From assembly GCA_002314675.1 (NCBI GenBank), contig DCGZ01000136.1:1-64000 (forward strand): DNA of 64,000 nucleotides, given 5' to 3'. The notes beneath the pieces were generated by a model. It did not search any database. It had not been told where the DNA came from and worked only from the letters and a program-made list of their open reading frames with translations. Of this stretch, positions 51,885-60,236 are shown one piece after another. Source of the DNA: Fibrobacter sp. UBA1765. GTDB lineage: Bacteria; Fibrobacterota; Fibrobacteria; Fibrobacterales; Fibrobacteraceae. Positions within the stretch are counted from its first letter, which is position 1; every line of letters begins with the position of its first letter. Both the position numbers and the translations under genes were made by a program.

Positions 51885-54005
51885 ATGGCTGTTGCAAAAA
51901 GCAATAAGGACGAGACCAACGAACTCGTCGAACTTGCTATTTCTCTTGTCGGTAACTGGCACATTGTTTTGGTATGCTGCCTGGTCTTTTTAGTGGCTGG
52001 TTTTTTTGCTGCCGAATGGGTTCGCCCTGTATATGAGGTGAACGCCCTTTTGCAGATTGAGTCTAAGTCTAAGGGTAGTTCCCTTATGGGTGACCTGGGC
52101 TCCCTGTTCTCGACATCTAGCCCGACAGAAACAGAAATCGAGCTTGTAAAGAGCCGTCGAGTGACTGGCACGGTTGTCGAGGCCCTTGGCATTCGTAACG
52201 AAGTTACGCCGATAGGCTTTATGGACCGCTTGCGCCATAAGCTTGGACGCCTGGAACTTGCTACTCTAGAAATCCCTTATGAGCTTATAGAAAACTCAAA
52301 GGACAGGCAGGAACCGTGGCTCGTTGTTGCAACAGACAGTTTGCATTTTTCATTTTACGATTACGATGGCCAACCGATTTTTGAAAATTGCGAAATTGGC
52401 AAGGATTATGAAGGAACTTACAAGACTGCACTTGGTGAAGGTGTTGTAAAGATTGGCGCAAGCCTCATGCTTGCTCGTGAAGGCCAGAAGTTTGAGGTGG
52501 ATAAGCTCTTCCGTCAAACAGGTATCGCCAGGTTCGAAAAGAATTTTGACGTTTCTGAAAAGGGCAAGCGCACCGGCATTCTTGAATTTACATACCAGGA
52601 CTATTACCCGGATCGTGCGGCCTATATTGTGAACGAGGTGGCGTATGCGTACCAGCGCCAGAATGTGGAACAGCGCAGCGTAGAAGCTAAGACTACGATT
52701 GAATTTTTGCAAAACCAGTTGCCTATTGTACGAGCAAAGCTTGATTCTGCCGAACAGGCATTGAACAAGTACCGTTCCCAGGTTGGTTCTGCAGATATCG
52801 GTACAGAAACAAAGATTGTCCTTGAATCCCAGAAGTCCTTGCAAAAGAGCATACTTGATATGGAGCAGCGCCGCCAGGAAACTGTTCGACTGTTCCATGA
52901 GGATCACCCGCAGGTCAAGACTCTTGACGACCAGATTAAGCGCTTGAAGGCGGAACTTGCAAGAACAAGCGGCCAGGTCAAGAAGATGCCAGAAAAGCAG
53001 CAGGAAGTTTTGCGCTTGACTAGCGACGTGGAACTTAACAAGTTGCTTTATACGAACATGCTCAACAATATTCAGCAGCTAAGCCTTGTTGCTGCAGGTG
53101 AAGTTGGTTCCGTTCGCATTGTCGACCTTGCCGAACCGACGCTTGGCCCGAAGAAGCCGAAAAAGAACATGATTCGCATGTTTGCTCTGTTCCTTGGCTT
53201 CTGCCTTTCTGTGGCTATCATTTCTATTCGTAAGCGCATGCATAGCGGTATCAAGGATGCCCGCACCATTGAACGTGAAATTGGCGTTAGCGTTTATGCC
53301 AAGATTCCGAAAGGTACAGCTCAGCAGGGTATCAAGGGCACTTTGCCTCTTGCGCTTGCTGCCCCTGATGATGTTGCCGTTGAAGCGGTTCGTACGCTTA
53401 GAACTTCCCTTGAATTCATGATGCCAGAAACCGGTTCGAACGTGATTGCAATTTCGGGCCTTATTCCTGGCGTAGGAAAGAGCTTTGTCTCGGTAAACCT
53501 TGCTACGCTTTTTGCAGGAACCGGCAAGCGCGTGATTCTTATTGACGCTGACCTTCGTAAGGGGCGTTTGCACAAGGAGTTCGGCTACCATCGCGATAAC
53601 GGCCTTACCGACGTTCTTATGGGCAAGGTCACGCTTGAAGAGGCTATAAAGCCGACATCCGTTGAAAACTTGACTTTGCTTGTTTGTGGCAGGGCTCCAA
53701 GTTCACCGGCTGAATTGCTTGGTTCCCAGAAGTATGCAAAACTCATGGAAACGTTGCGTTCCCAGTATGACGTGATTATCGTGGATACGCCGCCGGTCAT
53801 GCTTGTTACCGACGCTATGTATGCTTGCCGCTATGCGGACCAGGCTATCATGGTTGTTGAATACGACCGTCATTCCATCGATGCTATTCGAGAAGGCCTT
53901 GAGCTCTTTACCAAGGGTGCTCCAGAAAGCTTGAGCAAGTCCTTTGTCATTAACAAGTATGTCCATCGCAATGATGGCTATGGTTACAAATACGGAAAAT
54001 ACTAA
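51885..54005 (+). CDS. wzc: Polysaccharide co-polymerase and tyrosine autokinase Wzc
   Basis: A 706-residue inner-membrane protein. An N-terminal Wzz domain has TM1 near 25-45 and a long periplasmic coiled-coil region (IEFLQNQLPIVRAKLDSAEQALNKYRSQ); TM2 is near 430-448. The cytoplasmic BY-kinase has Walker A SGLIPGVGKSF (about 525-535), Walker A' VILIDADLRKGRLH and Walker B DVIIVDTPP. The C-terminal tyrosine cluster is short (GYGYKYGKY). It controls capsule or exopolysaccharide chain length and export. Its TAA overlaps the wza ATG. Confidence 0.92.
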   Translation: MAVAKSNKDETNELVELAISLVGNWHIVLVCCLVFLVAGFFAAEWVRPVYEVNALLQIESKSKGSSLMGDLGSLFSTSSPTETEIELVKSRRVTGTVVEALGIRNEVTPIGFMDRLRHKLGRLELATLEIPYELIENSKDRQEPWLVVATDSLHFSFYDYDGQPIFENCEIGKDYEGTYKTALGEGVVKIGASLMLAREGQKFEVDKLFRQTGIARFEKNFDVSEKGKRTGILEFTYQDYYPDRAAYIVNEVAYAYQRQNVEQRSVEAKTTIEFLQNQLPIVRAKLDSAEQALNKYRSQVGSADIGTETKIVLESQKSLQKSILDMEQRRQETVRLFHEDHPQVKTLDDQIKRLKAELARTSGQVKKMPEKQQEVLRLTSDVELNKLLYTNMLNNIQQLSLVAAGEVGSVRIVDLAEPTLGPKKPKKNMIRMFALFLGFCLSVAIISIRKRMHSGIKDARTIEREIGVSVYAKIPKGTAQQGIKGTLPLALAAPDDVAVEAVRTLRTSLEFMMPETGSNVIAISGLIPGVGKSFVSVNLATLFAGTGKRVILIDADLRKGRLHKEFGYHRDNGLTDVLMGKVTLEEAIKPTSVENLTLLVCGRAPSSPAELLGSQKYAKLMETLRSQYDVIIVDTPPVMLVTDAMYACRYADQAIMVVEYDRHSIDAIREGLELFTKGAPESLSKSFVINKYVHRNDGYGYKYGKY

Positions 54006-55132
54006 TGAAGAATTTTTTGAAATTTGTTGTTGCCGCCGCTTGCGCATGCATGCTTATGGGGTGCTTTGCCGCTCCTCAAATGCGCATGACCGAAACTGCA
54101 GATACGGCAGAATTTGCAGGAATGAAAGTGTACCTGCATACTTTTGAAGATGCGGTTGGCAAGTCTGTACAGGAATCTGAAGAATCCGAAAAGAAGACTG
54201 CCTATCCCTCTGACTTGCAGGAACTATTCGTCGATTCGATCCCTGCCCTTGATTATAAGATAGGCCCGCTTGACATGGTCCAGGTCGTCGTTTGGGAACA
54301 CCCGGAATTGACTTCTCCGATGGGGCAGTACCAGCCGGCTGGCCAGAAGGTAACGACCGACGGCAAGCTTTTTTACCCGTATGCTGGTGAAATCCAGGTT
54401 GCCGGCATGACAGCCCAGGAACTTCGTGAAGAAATTACCAAGCGCCTGTCGGACAAGATCTTGACAAACCCGCAAGTGGACGTGCGTGTTTCTGGCTACA
54501 ACAGCTTGAAAGTGCATGTTTCGGGAGCAGTTCTTAAGCCAGGCTTTGTTCCTGTGATGGAAGCTCCGCTTACATTGCCTGAGGCAATTTCTGCAGTGGG
54601 TGGGTTGGATACTGATGCGGACGCATCTCGCATTCAGCTTCGTCGCGAAGGCAAGGTTTATACCATTGATTATAACGCAGCCTTTAAGACTGACCTGCCG
54701 CTTGACAAGTTGCTGCTAAAGCCAAATGACCAGATTTGGATTCCGCGTGGGAGCAACCAGAATGTTTATGTTCTTGGCGAAGTTGTAAAGAATTCCGTTG
54801 TGCCGATGCGTTCGGGATCGCTTTCGCTTGTTGATGCGCTCGCCTCTGCTGGCGGCCTGCAGGTAAGTACGGCTTCCGCTTCTTCGATATACGTGATTCG
54901 AAACACTTCTGCAGAGCAGATAGACGTTTACCATTTGAATGCAAAGAATGCCTTGGCATTGGCCATGGCGGACCGTTTTTCTTTGCAAGAACGCGATATT
55001 ATCTATGTTGATGCTTCTGGCCTTGCAACATGGAACCGTATGATTTCACAGATTCTCCCGACAGTCCAGACTATCTACTATGGCGTCCAGACAACTCGCC
55101 AGGTTCAGGTAATTCGTGATGCCGGTTGGTAA
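54005..55132 (+). CDS. wza: Outer-membrane polysaccharide export lipoprotein Wza
   Basis: A 375-residue lipoprotein (lipobox MLMGC). The polysaccharide export domain appears as YKIGPLDMVQVVVWEHPELTS and LFYPYAGEIQVAGMTAQELREEI, followed by two SLBB domains (VHVSGAVLKPGFVPV and VYVLGEVVKNSVVPM). The C-terminal amphipathic segment (ISQILPTVQTIYYGVQTTRQ) would form the outer-membrane pore. It works with Wzc as the envelope-spanning export channel. Start and wzc stop overlap as TAATG. Confidence 0.92.
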   Translation: MKNFLKFVVAAACACMLMGCFAAPQMRMTETADTAEFAGMKVYLHTFEDAVGKSVQESEESEKKTAYPSDLQELFVDSIPALDYKIGPLDMVQVVVWEHPELTSPMGQYQPAGQKVTTDGKLFYPYAGEIQVAGMTAQELREEITKRLSDKILTNPQVDVRVSGYNSLKVHVSGAVLKPGFVPVMEAPLTLPEAISAVGGLDTDADASRIQLRREGKVYTIDYNAAFKTDLPLDKLLLKPNDQIWIPRGSNQNVYVLGEVVKNSVVPMRSGSLSLVDALASAGGLQVSTASASSIYVIRNTSAEQIDVYHLNAKNALALAMADRFSLQERDIIYVDASGLATWNRMISQILPTVQTIYYGVQTTRQVQVIRDAGW

Positions 55133-55144
55133 TGAGGTACGTAA

Positions 55145-56521
55145 ATGATTAACTTGATTCTTTGTGGCGGCAACGGCACTCGCCTGTGGCCTGTGAGCCG
55201 TTCACTCATGCCGAAGCAGTTCGCTCCGCTCTTTGACGGACAGTCCCTGTTCCGCAAGACTGTCGTTACGAATTCCGCTGTTTGCAGCGCCCAGTTCATT
55301 GTAAGTAACGCCGACCAGTTCTTCCTTGCAAAGGACCAGCTCGAAGCCGAAAACATGCATTCCGCAAAGTTCCTTTTGGAGCCTGTAGGCCGCAACACGG
55401 CTCCGGCAATCGCGCTTGCATGCCTTACGCTAGACCCAGAAGAAATCGTGCTTGTTTCCCCTTCCGACCATGTAATCCGCAAGAAGGATGCTTACAAGGC
55501 CGTGCTTCTTCGTGCCGAGGAACTTGCAAAGGAAGGGAACCTCGTAACGTTCGGCATCACTCCGACAAGCCCTGAAACAGGTTATGGCTACATCGAGGCC
55601 GAAGGCGAAAATGTAAAGCGCTTTGTTGAAAAGCCGGACCTTGCAACCGCCGAGAAGTACCTGCTCGCAGGCAACTTCTACTGGAATTCCGGTATCTTCT
55701 GCTTCAAGGCAAAGACCTTCCTTTCGGAACTTGCAAAGTATTCTCCGGATATTCTTGAAGCTTCCAAGAAGGCTCTCGCAGCTACAGCCGTTGAAGACGG
55801 CGAACCGATCCGCATCGACCTTGAAGACATGAAGGCAATTCCGTCGAACTCCATCGACTACGCCGTCATGGAAAAGTCCGACAAGGTGAAGGTTGTTCCT
55901 AGCGATATCGGCTGGAGTGACCTTGGCAGCTTTGACAGCCTCTACGGGGAATACCCGCACGACGAAAACGGCAACAACGTGAACCCCCGTCACATCGCCG
56001 TCGGTTCCAAGAATTCCCTCGTGCTCGGCAGCCAGCGCGCAATCGCGACAATCGACCTTGACCAGATGCTTATCGTAGACACCCCGGACGCACTCCTCGT
56101 TGCCCCGCTCAAGAGCAGCCAGAAGGTAAAGCAGGTCGTAGAGGAACTCAAGAAGCGTGGCAGCGACCTCATGACAGTTCCGCAGACCGTGAACCGCCCG
56201 TGGGGTACGTACTCCGTTCTCGAAGACACCGAACGCTACAAGATGAAGCGCATCGTGGTAAAGCCGGGCAAGCGTCTTAGCCTGCAGAAGCATTTGCACC
56301 GCAGCGAACACTGGGTCGTTGTAAGCGGTACGGCAACCGTGACCGTCGGCGACAAGGTTTTCTATGTGCGCCCGAACGAATCCACCTATATTCCGATGGG
56401 TGAAGTGCACCGCTTGCAGAACGAAGGCAAGCTCCCGCTCGTGATCGTTGAAATCCAGGTTGGCGAATACACCGGCGAAGACGACATCATTCGCATGGAA
56501 GACGACTTCCACAGAAACTAG
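55145..56521 (+). CDS. manC: Mannose-1-phosphate guanylyltransferase (ManC type)
   Basis: A 458-residue enzyme making GDP-mannose for capsule or glycans. The nucleotidyltransferase domain has ILCGGNGTRLWPVSR, PKQF, FVEKPD and YWNSGIF; the C-terminal cupin (isomerase-like) domain has RPWGTYSVLED, LHRSEHWVVVSGTATVT and PLVIVEIQVGEYTGEDDI. Codon use is strongly biased to C-ending codons, more than its neighbours. It lies 12 bases after wza and ends the operon at a terminator. No glycosyltransferase follows. Confidence 0.92.
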   Translation: MINLILCGGNGTRLWPVSRSLMPKQFAPLFDGQSLFRKTVVTNSAVCSAQFIVSNADQFFLAKDQLEAENMHSAKFLLEPVGRNTAPAIALACLTLDPEEIVLVSPSDHVIRKKDAYKAVLLRAEELAKEGNLVTFGITPTSPETGYGYIEAEGENVKRFVEKPDLATAEKYLLAGNFYWNSGIFCFKAKTFLSELAKYSPDILEASKKALAATAVEDGEPIRIDLEDMKAIPSNSIDYAVMEKSDKVKVVPSDIGWSDLGSFDSLYGEYPHDENGNNVNPRHIAVGSKNSLVLGSQRAIATIDLDQMLIVDTPDALLVAPLKSSQKVKQVVEELKKRGSDLMTVPQTVNRPWGTYSVLEDTERYKMKRIVVKPGKRLSLQKHLHRSEHWVVVSGTATVTVGDKVFYVRPNESTYIPMGEVHRLQNEGKLPLVIVEIQVGEYTGEDDIIRMEDDFHRN

Positions 56522-56532
56522 GTTTGGGCGTT

Positions 56533-56551
56533 CCTCAGGGTAAACCTGAGG
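56533..56551 (+). other. Hairpin just after manC
   Basis: CCTCAGG-GTAAA-CCTGAGG forms a perfect seven-base stem 11 bases past the manC stop, ahead of the true terminator. It has no T run of its own and may protect the mRNA end. Confidence 0.6.
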
Positions 56552-56569
56552 CGTTCCCTTGCGCTATAA

Positions 56570-56601
56570 AACGCCTTGCAGTAAACTGCAAGGCGTTTTT
56601 T
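56570..56601 (+). terminator. Terminator of the wzb-wzc-wza-manC operon
   Basis: AACGCCTTGCAG pairs perfectly with CTGCAAGGCGTT around TAAA and is followed by TTTT. Confidence 0.93.
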
Positions 56602-57042
56602 CGTTCAGCCTTGCGTCCGCAAGTCCGAACCGCTCCGCGGCCGCAGTCACTAACGCATTCGCTGCAGCACTCACTGGCGCCTTCGCTACCAAATGGCATG
56701 CTTAAAAGCTTTTTGGAATGTGATAAGCGCCGTTGCCTGTGTTTATGCATTTCAACGCCTGTTTTATGGCTGGCTGGCGGATAAAAACGTGGTTTTTATT
56801 GTTTTTATCCGCCGTGATTGACGAAAAATGTCGTGTTTTTGCTTGGAGATTGACGTTTGAAGGCTGTTTGGCAGATAAAAACGTGATTTCTGTTGTTTTT
56901 ATCCGCCAAAAAAGGATGCTTTACCCCTGTATGAATGTTTTTGATGCCGATTTGGCGGATAAATCTGGGTTTTTATCCCTGTTTTATCCGTACTTTTTGG
57001 GAAAAACAGGTACTTTTTGCGCCCAAAAAGGGCGGAATAACG
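56602..57042. repeat. Gene-free stretch with three related hairpins (GGCGGATAAAAAC)
   Basis: Three inverted repeats share one sequence. Copy 1: GGCGGATAAAAAC (56776-56788) and its exact complement (56801-56813), 12-base spacer. Copy 2: 56867-56882 and 56895-56910, 16-base arms with one mismatch, 12-base spacer. Copy 3: CGGATAAA (56956-56963) and TTTATCCG (56983-56990), 19-base spacer. They recur about every 85-94 bases. The first 110 bases of the stretch are GC-rich (ccgctccgcggccgc) and hold nothing recognisable. No protein is likely. Confidence 0.8.
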
Positions 57043-57078
57043 AAAAAAGGACCTCTTCTTTCGAAGAGGTCCTTTTTT
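57043..57078 (-). terminator. Terminator of tRNA-Gln, bidirectional
   Basis: A 16-base perfect stem (AAAAAAGGACCTCTTC and complement) with a four-base loop, giving T runs on both strands. Confidence 0.92.
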
Positions 57079-57080
57079 CG

Positions 57081-57151
57081 TTGAGCTATCTGGATTCGAA
57101 CCAAAACAAACAGAGTCAGAATCTGTTGTGCTACCGTTACACCATAGCTCA
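57081..57151 (-). tRNA. tRNA-Gln (CTG anticodon)
   Basis: On the minus strand the acceptor TGAGCTA pairs with TAGCTCA, the anticodon stem ACAGA/TCTGT encloses TTCTGAC with anticodon CTG, and the T arm reads TTTGG-TTCGAAT-CCAGA. A73 is the discriminator; CCA is not encoded. It is flanked by its own promoter and terminator. Confidence 0.94.
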
Positions 57152-57165
57152 ATGATTTGTTGACC

Positions 57166-57195
57166 CAAATTTAGTAAAACCTTTGCTTGTGGCAA
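57166..57195 (-). promoter_or_regulatory. Promoter of tRNA-Gln
   Basis: On the minus strand TTGCCA (57190-57195) and TAAATT (57168-57173) are 16 bases apart, and the -10 extends to TAAATTTG (57166-57173). The layout is the same as at tRNA-His. The tRNA begins 15 bases downstream. Confidence 0.8.
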
Positions 57196-57315
57196 GGGGG
57201 AAAAGAACAAAAAATGAAAAAAGCCCGTGCAAGCTGTATAAAACTTGAAAATTGACTTGGAAAAGGCAATTTTCAAAGGCTTGTTCCTCCAGAAATCTTG
57301 TCAAGTGAATCTAAA

Positions 57316-57939
57316 TTATCTTAAGTCCGAACGGAGCAGGCTGAATTGCAGATGATCTAGAAACTCGCCGTGAAGCTTTTCGTAGTCGCGGCAAAGACCT
57401 TCTTTTGTAAAATGGCAGCGTTTGAGCAGGGCCGTGCTTTTCGTGTTTTGAACAGCGGCGTGCGCTTCGATACGGTTTAGTGCGTATTCTCCGGTAGGGT
57501 CCAATAAATAATTGCAGAATGCATTTAAAGCTTCCGTGGCGTAGCCCTTGCCAGTATGCTCTGTTGCAAGCCAGTATCCAATCGCGCTACTAGAATTGCT
57601 TTCAGAAACATAGTGCAGGTACAAGGCACCAATGAGAAAATTTTCTGTTGGTTTCTCAGATCCTTCAGGAATTAAAGACTTCAAGGCGTGAAAAGTATCT
57701 TCTTTCTTGCATCTGGCTCTTGCATCTGGCTTCTGGAATATTCCCCAGAGTCCGCCATTGCCGAGCTGTTCCTGTAAAACGTAATTGCCTATGTGTTCGC
57801 TTGCGTCACGTTCCGAAAGCATTCTTGCAGGCCATGGCAAAAAACGTTCCAGTTCTGCACGTGAACTTTCTACTGCGGCGTAGAATGATGCTGCATCTGA
57901 TTTCTTTAAAAGGCGTATTTCAAGGTGCTCGGTTTGCAT
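57316..57939 (-). CDS. GNAT family N-acetyltransferase, RimJ/RimL type
   Basis: A 207-residue acetyltransferase. MQTEHLEIRLLKKSDAASF is the typical opening; AIGYWLATEHTGKGYATEALNAFCNYLL is the acetyl-CoA pyrophosphate loop (here G-x-G-x-A) and AVQNTKSTALLKRCHFTKEG the terminal helix motif. Such enzymes acetylate ribosomal protein N-termini or small amines; the substrate is unknown. An in-frame ATG at 57969 would add ten residues; neither start has a ribosome site. Confidence 0.85.
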   Translation of the reverse strand: MQTEHLEIRLLKKSDAASFYAAVESSRAELERFLPWPARMLSERDASEHIGNYVLQEQLGNGGLWGIFQKPDARARCKKEDTFHALKSLIPEGSEKPTENFLIGALYLHYVSESNSSSAIGYWLATEHTGKGYATEALNAFCNYLLDPTGEYALNRIEAHAAVQNTKSTALLKRCHFTKEGLCRDYEKLHGEFLDHLQFSLLRSDLR

Positions 57940-58002
57940 GGGAATAATGGTAGAAAAAATAGGAGGCATTGGTTGGCTTGAATGCTGATATTTTTCTAAG
58001 AT

Positions 58003-58010
58003 TAGATTTG
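58003..58010 (+). promoter_or_regulatory. TAnnTTTG promoter box of the esterase gene
   Basis: TAGATTTG lies 16 bases before the ATG at 58027, with GAAGG between them as a ribosome site. Confidence 0.5.
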
Positions 58011-58026
58011 TATAGAAGGTATAGAT

Positions 58027-58935
58027 ATGTCAAAGACTAGTGAAAAATTTCGTGTTGAATGGCTTGCTGCAGACCGTGCCCGTGATGCAGGACTTGTAGA
58101 GCCAAATGATGTCGTAGCTTTCAAGGACATTCGCTATGGCGAATTTGGTGACTGGAATTTGCTCGATTTGTATTTGCCACGTGACAATGTAAAAAAGCTA
58201 CCTGTGATTGTCAGCGTGCATGGCGGCGCCTTTGTGTATGGGCAAAAGGAAACCTACAAGTTCTATTTGATGAGCCTTGCGAAACGAGGCTTTGCCGTCG
58301 TGAATTTTAATTATCGCTTGGCTCCTGAATTCAAGTTCCCGGCAGCGCTCGAAGATACGGATGCAGTTTTGCGTTGGGTATTTGACAATGCTGAAAAATA
58401 CAATTTAGATGCTGAGAATATTTTTATGGTAGGGGATTCTGCAGGTGCAAACTATGCTGCGCTTTATGCAATTTATTGCGTGAATCCTGAATATGCAAAC
58501 AAGGTGCAAAAAGCTTCTGAGACTTGGCATGGCTGTGCTGCAAAAATCAATCCGCCAGAAGGTTTTAAGCCAAGGGCTGTTGCCTTGAATTGCGGTCTTT
58601 ACGATTTGACAGAAGAAAAGAATAGCCGCGCCGATACCATGCAGGATTTGTTCGGTGAACACTTGGATGAATGTTGCGAGTACCTGAATGTGATGGACTA
58701 CGTGACTGCAAAGTTCCCTCCGACATTCGTGATGACTGGGGAGTATGACTTTTTAAAACGACAGGCTCCTCGAATGGCAAAAAAGCTTGAAGAAAATAAA
58801 GTGCTGCATGTTTTGAAATCCTATGGAACTGTAGGCATGAAGGAAATTTCACATGTGTTCCATGTGAACATGAAACTTCCACTTGCGCACATTTGCAACG
58901 ATGAAGAATGTGAATTCTTTAAGAGCTTTATTTAA
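58027..58935 (+). CDS. Alpha/beta hydrolase, HSL-like esterase
   Basis: A 302-residue hydrolase. The oxyanion-hole motif HGGAFVYG is near 66-73, the nucleophile in GDSAGANYA near 138, the acid in TGEYDFLKRQAP and the histidine in SHVFHVN. NYRLAPEFKFPAALEDTDAVL is typical of the hormone-sensitive lipase family. There is no signal peptide, so it is cytoplasmic; deacetylation of imported plant-sugar esters is possible but not shown. It has a TAGATTTG box and stands apart from neighbours. Confidence 0.88.
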   Translation: MSKTSEKFRVEWLAADRARDAGLVEPNDVVAFKDIRYGEFGDWNLLDLYLPRDNVKKLPVIVSVHGGAFVYGQKETYKFYLMSLAKRGFAVVNFNYRLAPEFKFPAALEDTDAVLRWVFDNAEKYNLDAENIFMVGDSAGANYAALYAIYCVNPEYANKVQKASETWHGCAAKINPPEGFKPRAVALNCGLYDLTEEKNSRADTMQDLFGEHLDECCEYLNVMDYVTAKFPPTFVMTGEYDFLKRQAPRMAKKLEENKVLHVLKSYGTVGMKEISHVFHVNMKLPLAHICNDEECEFFKSFI

Positions 58936-58977
58936 GGCTTGTTTTTGACAAAGGCCTTTGCTATATTGGCTTTTGTT

Positions 58978-59334
58978 ATGTTGAAGTTGAAACGAAATAC
59001 GTTCCTGATATTTGCGACTGTAGTACTTTCGCTGTTCGCGTGTTTGAATGCATATTCGTTTGACTATACAAATGATCTAAAGCAAAACGCAAGCAATGAG
59101 CAGGCTTTTGATAATCCGTATGGAAATTTGCCAGCTCCTGTTTTTCGACCGCACCACAATGTGCCCGTGCAAGGTACGCATGATCGCGACTCGGTCTTGC
59201 TAGGCTTTAATGGATTCAAGCCTCTCTTTAAAATTTTTGTATTTCAAGATAAGTATAGCGGATATCCGTCGCCCTTATTTTTTAGAGTTTCAAAAGATTA
59301 TTACGTATTCACTCTAGAAAAAATTCTCTGTTAA
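58978..59334 (+). CDS. Small exported protein, unknown function
   Basis: A 118-residue protein with a signal peptide or lipoprotein-like leader (LIFATVVLSLFACLNAYS; SLFAC could be a lipobox). The mature part has FDNPYGNLPAPVFRPHHNVPVQG and ends FTLEKILC. No family is recognised. The ATG at 58978 follows a near-consensus TATATTGG box (58962-58969) by eight bases, without a ribosome site. Confidence 0.6.
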   Translation: MLKLKRNTFLIFATVVLSLFACLNAYSFDYTNDLKQNASNEQAFDNPYGNLPAPVFRPHHNVPVQGTHDRDSVLLGFNGFKPLFKIFVFQDKYSGYPSPLFFRVSKDYYVFTLEKILC

Positions 59335-59432
59335 ATCCATTTTCTTTGATGTTCATTCGCTTGCGAATGGTTATACCGCATGCCGGTTAGCATGTGTGTT
59401 TTGTTGTTTGTCCAAAAAATAGAGAAAGAAAA

Positions 59433-59834
59433 ATGGAAAATATTTGTAAAATGGAAATGGCAAATGCCATGTTCAAAATGCCTTGCATTAAGACTGAAAA
59501 AAGGTTTTTGGGTTTAAAGACTAACGTTGTTTATACTCCTACCAATTCTCAGGTTGTAGGAGATTGCCTGGAGTATGACCTGAAAAATGGGGAAGAAGTT
59601 AAGCAGCTATTTGCTACAGAATCAAAGGAGATTGAGAAAATTCTTGTACAAAACGGATTTCCGAAGTCTACGATCAATGGCCATGTTCGTTTGTTGCTTT
59701 GCTATTCAATGGACCACCGCTTTGTGGCCTTGCAAATTTTTCAATATGAGAATTTTGAATACCATTCGCTTGGCGAACCTCGTTTTGAGGAGGGTGAAAA
59801 TGCAAGAATATTGCTAAGCGCATTTGTGAAGTAA
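59433..59834 (+). CDS. Hypothetical protein, unknown function
   Basis: A 133-residue soluble protein starting MENICKMEMANAMFKMPCIK. No signal peptide or known motif is visible; the pattern of alternating strand and helix (VVGDCLEYDLKNGEEVKQLF, ESKEIEKILVQNGFP) suggests a compact alpha/beta fold. GAAAGAAA precedes the ATG. Composition is more AT-rich than neighbouring housekeeping genes and the gene borders a repeat island, so it could be a recent acquisition. Confidence 0.6.
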   Translation: MENICKMEMANAMFKMPCIKTEKRFLGLKTNVVYTPTNSQVVGDCLEYDLKNGEEVKQLFATESKEIEKILVQNGFPKSTINGHVRLLLCYSMDHRFVALQIFQYENFEYHSLGEPRFEEGENARILLSAFVK

Positions 59835-59980
59835 GAGTACAGAGGACAGAAAACAGGAGTCAGGAGACGTGAGTCGTGAGACGGAAGATGGAAGTTGGTA
59901 GACTGTCGGCTGTAGGTTGTCGGCAGAAATGTAAATGCAGAATACAGGAGTCAGTGACAGGAATCAGAAATTGTAACTTG

Positions 59981-60078
59981 TCATGTTATGGCGAGCGGAG
60001 TGTGGCCATCCAGAAACATTGAAATTTGATGTTCTAGATTAGATTGCCACGGACCTAAAGGCCCTCGCAATGACAATT
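59981..60078. repeat. Palindromic composite element (MITE-like)
   Basis: One end reads GTCATGTTATGGCGAGCGG and runs to GGCCATCCAG; the other runs from AGATTGCCACGG to CCTCGCAATGAC. The ends are imperfect inverted copies (GTCAT...GGCGAG against CTCGCAATGAC) and the inner arms GGCCATC and GATTGCC pair loosely. The left half, with the preceding ACAGGAATCAG, recurs at 20121-20173. No transposase is present. Confidence 0.7.
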
Positions 60079-60137
60079 TGCGACTACAATCGTTATACCC
60101 TGCGCACTATACCCTAAAACACTGAAAATCGCAATTT

Positions 60138-60183
60138 CTCTCGTCTCTCGTCTGTAGGCACGTAGTGCCGTTCTCTCGTCTAA
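60138..60183. repeat. Exact 46-base repeat, copy 2
   Basis: Identical to 20405-20450. It ends 53 bases before the pheS start, and is followed by CCTAGATCCTAACCCCTAG-type sequence that resembles the bases after copy 1. Confidence 0.95.
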
Positions 60184-60221
60184 TCTATTCCCTAGATCCT
60201 AACCCCTAGCCCCTATTTTAC

Positions 60222-60229
60222 TACATTTA
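60222..60229 (+). promoter_or_regulatory. Near-consensus TAnnTTTG box of pheS
   Basis: TACATTTA (one mismatch) ends seven bases before the ATG at 60237; no ribosome site lies between, again suggesting a leaderless or nearly leaderless mRNA. Confidence 0.45.
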
Positions 60230-60236
60230 CCATTGT

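Larger units (their letters stand above)
59835..60221. repeat. Second mosaic intergenic repeat island
   Basis: Contains purine-rich low complexity (acaggagtcaggagacgtg), a GACTGTCGGCTGTAGG element (59901-59916) like 20252, a palindromic composite element (59981-60078), and the exact 46-base repeat (60138-60183). It separates the unknown gene from pheS. No reading frame is supported. Confidence 0.85.

Noticed and set aside
55430..56512. 360-residue minus-strand frame
   Set aside because: Shadow of manC caused by strong third-position codon bias.
56733..57155. 140-residue plus-strand frame over the hairpin array
   Set aside because: It runs through the inverted repeats and the antisense of tRNA-Gln; it has no ribosome site and is likely chance.
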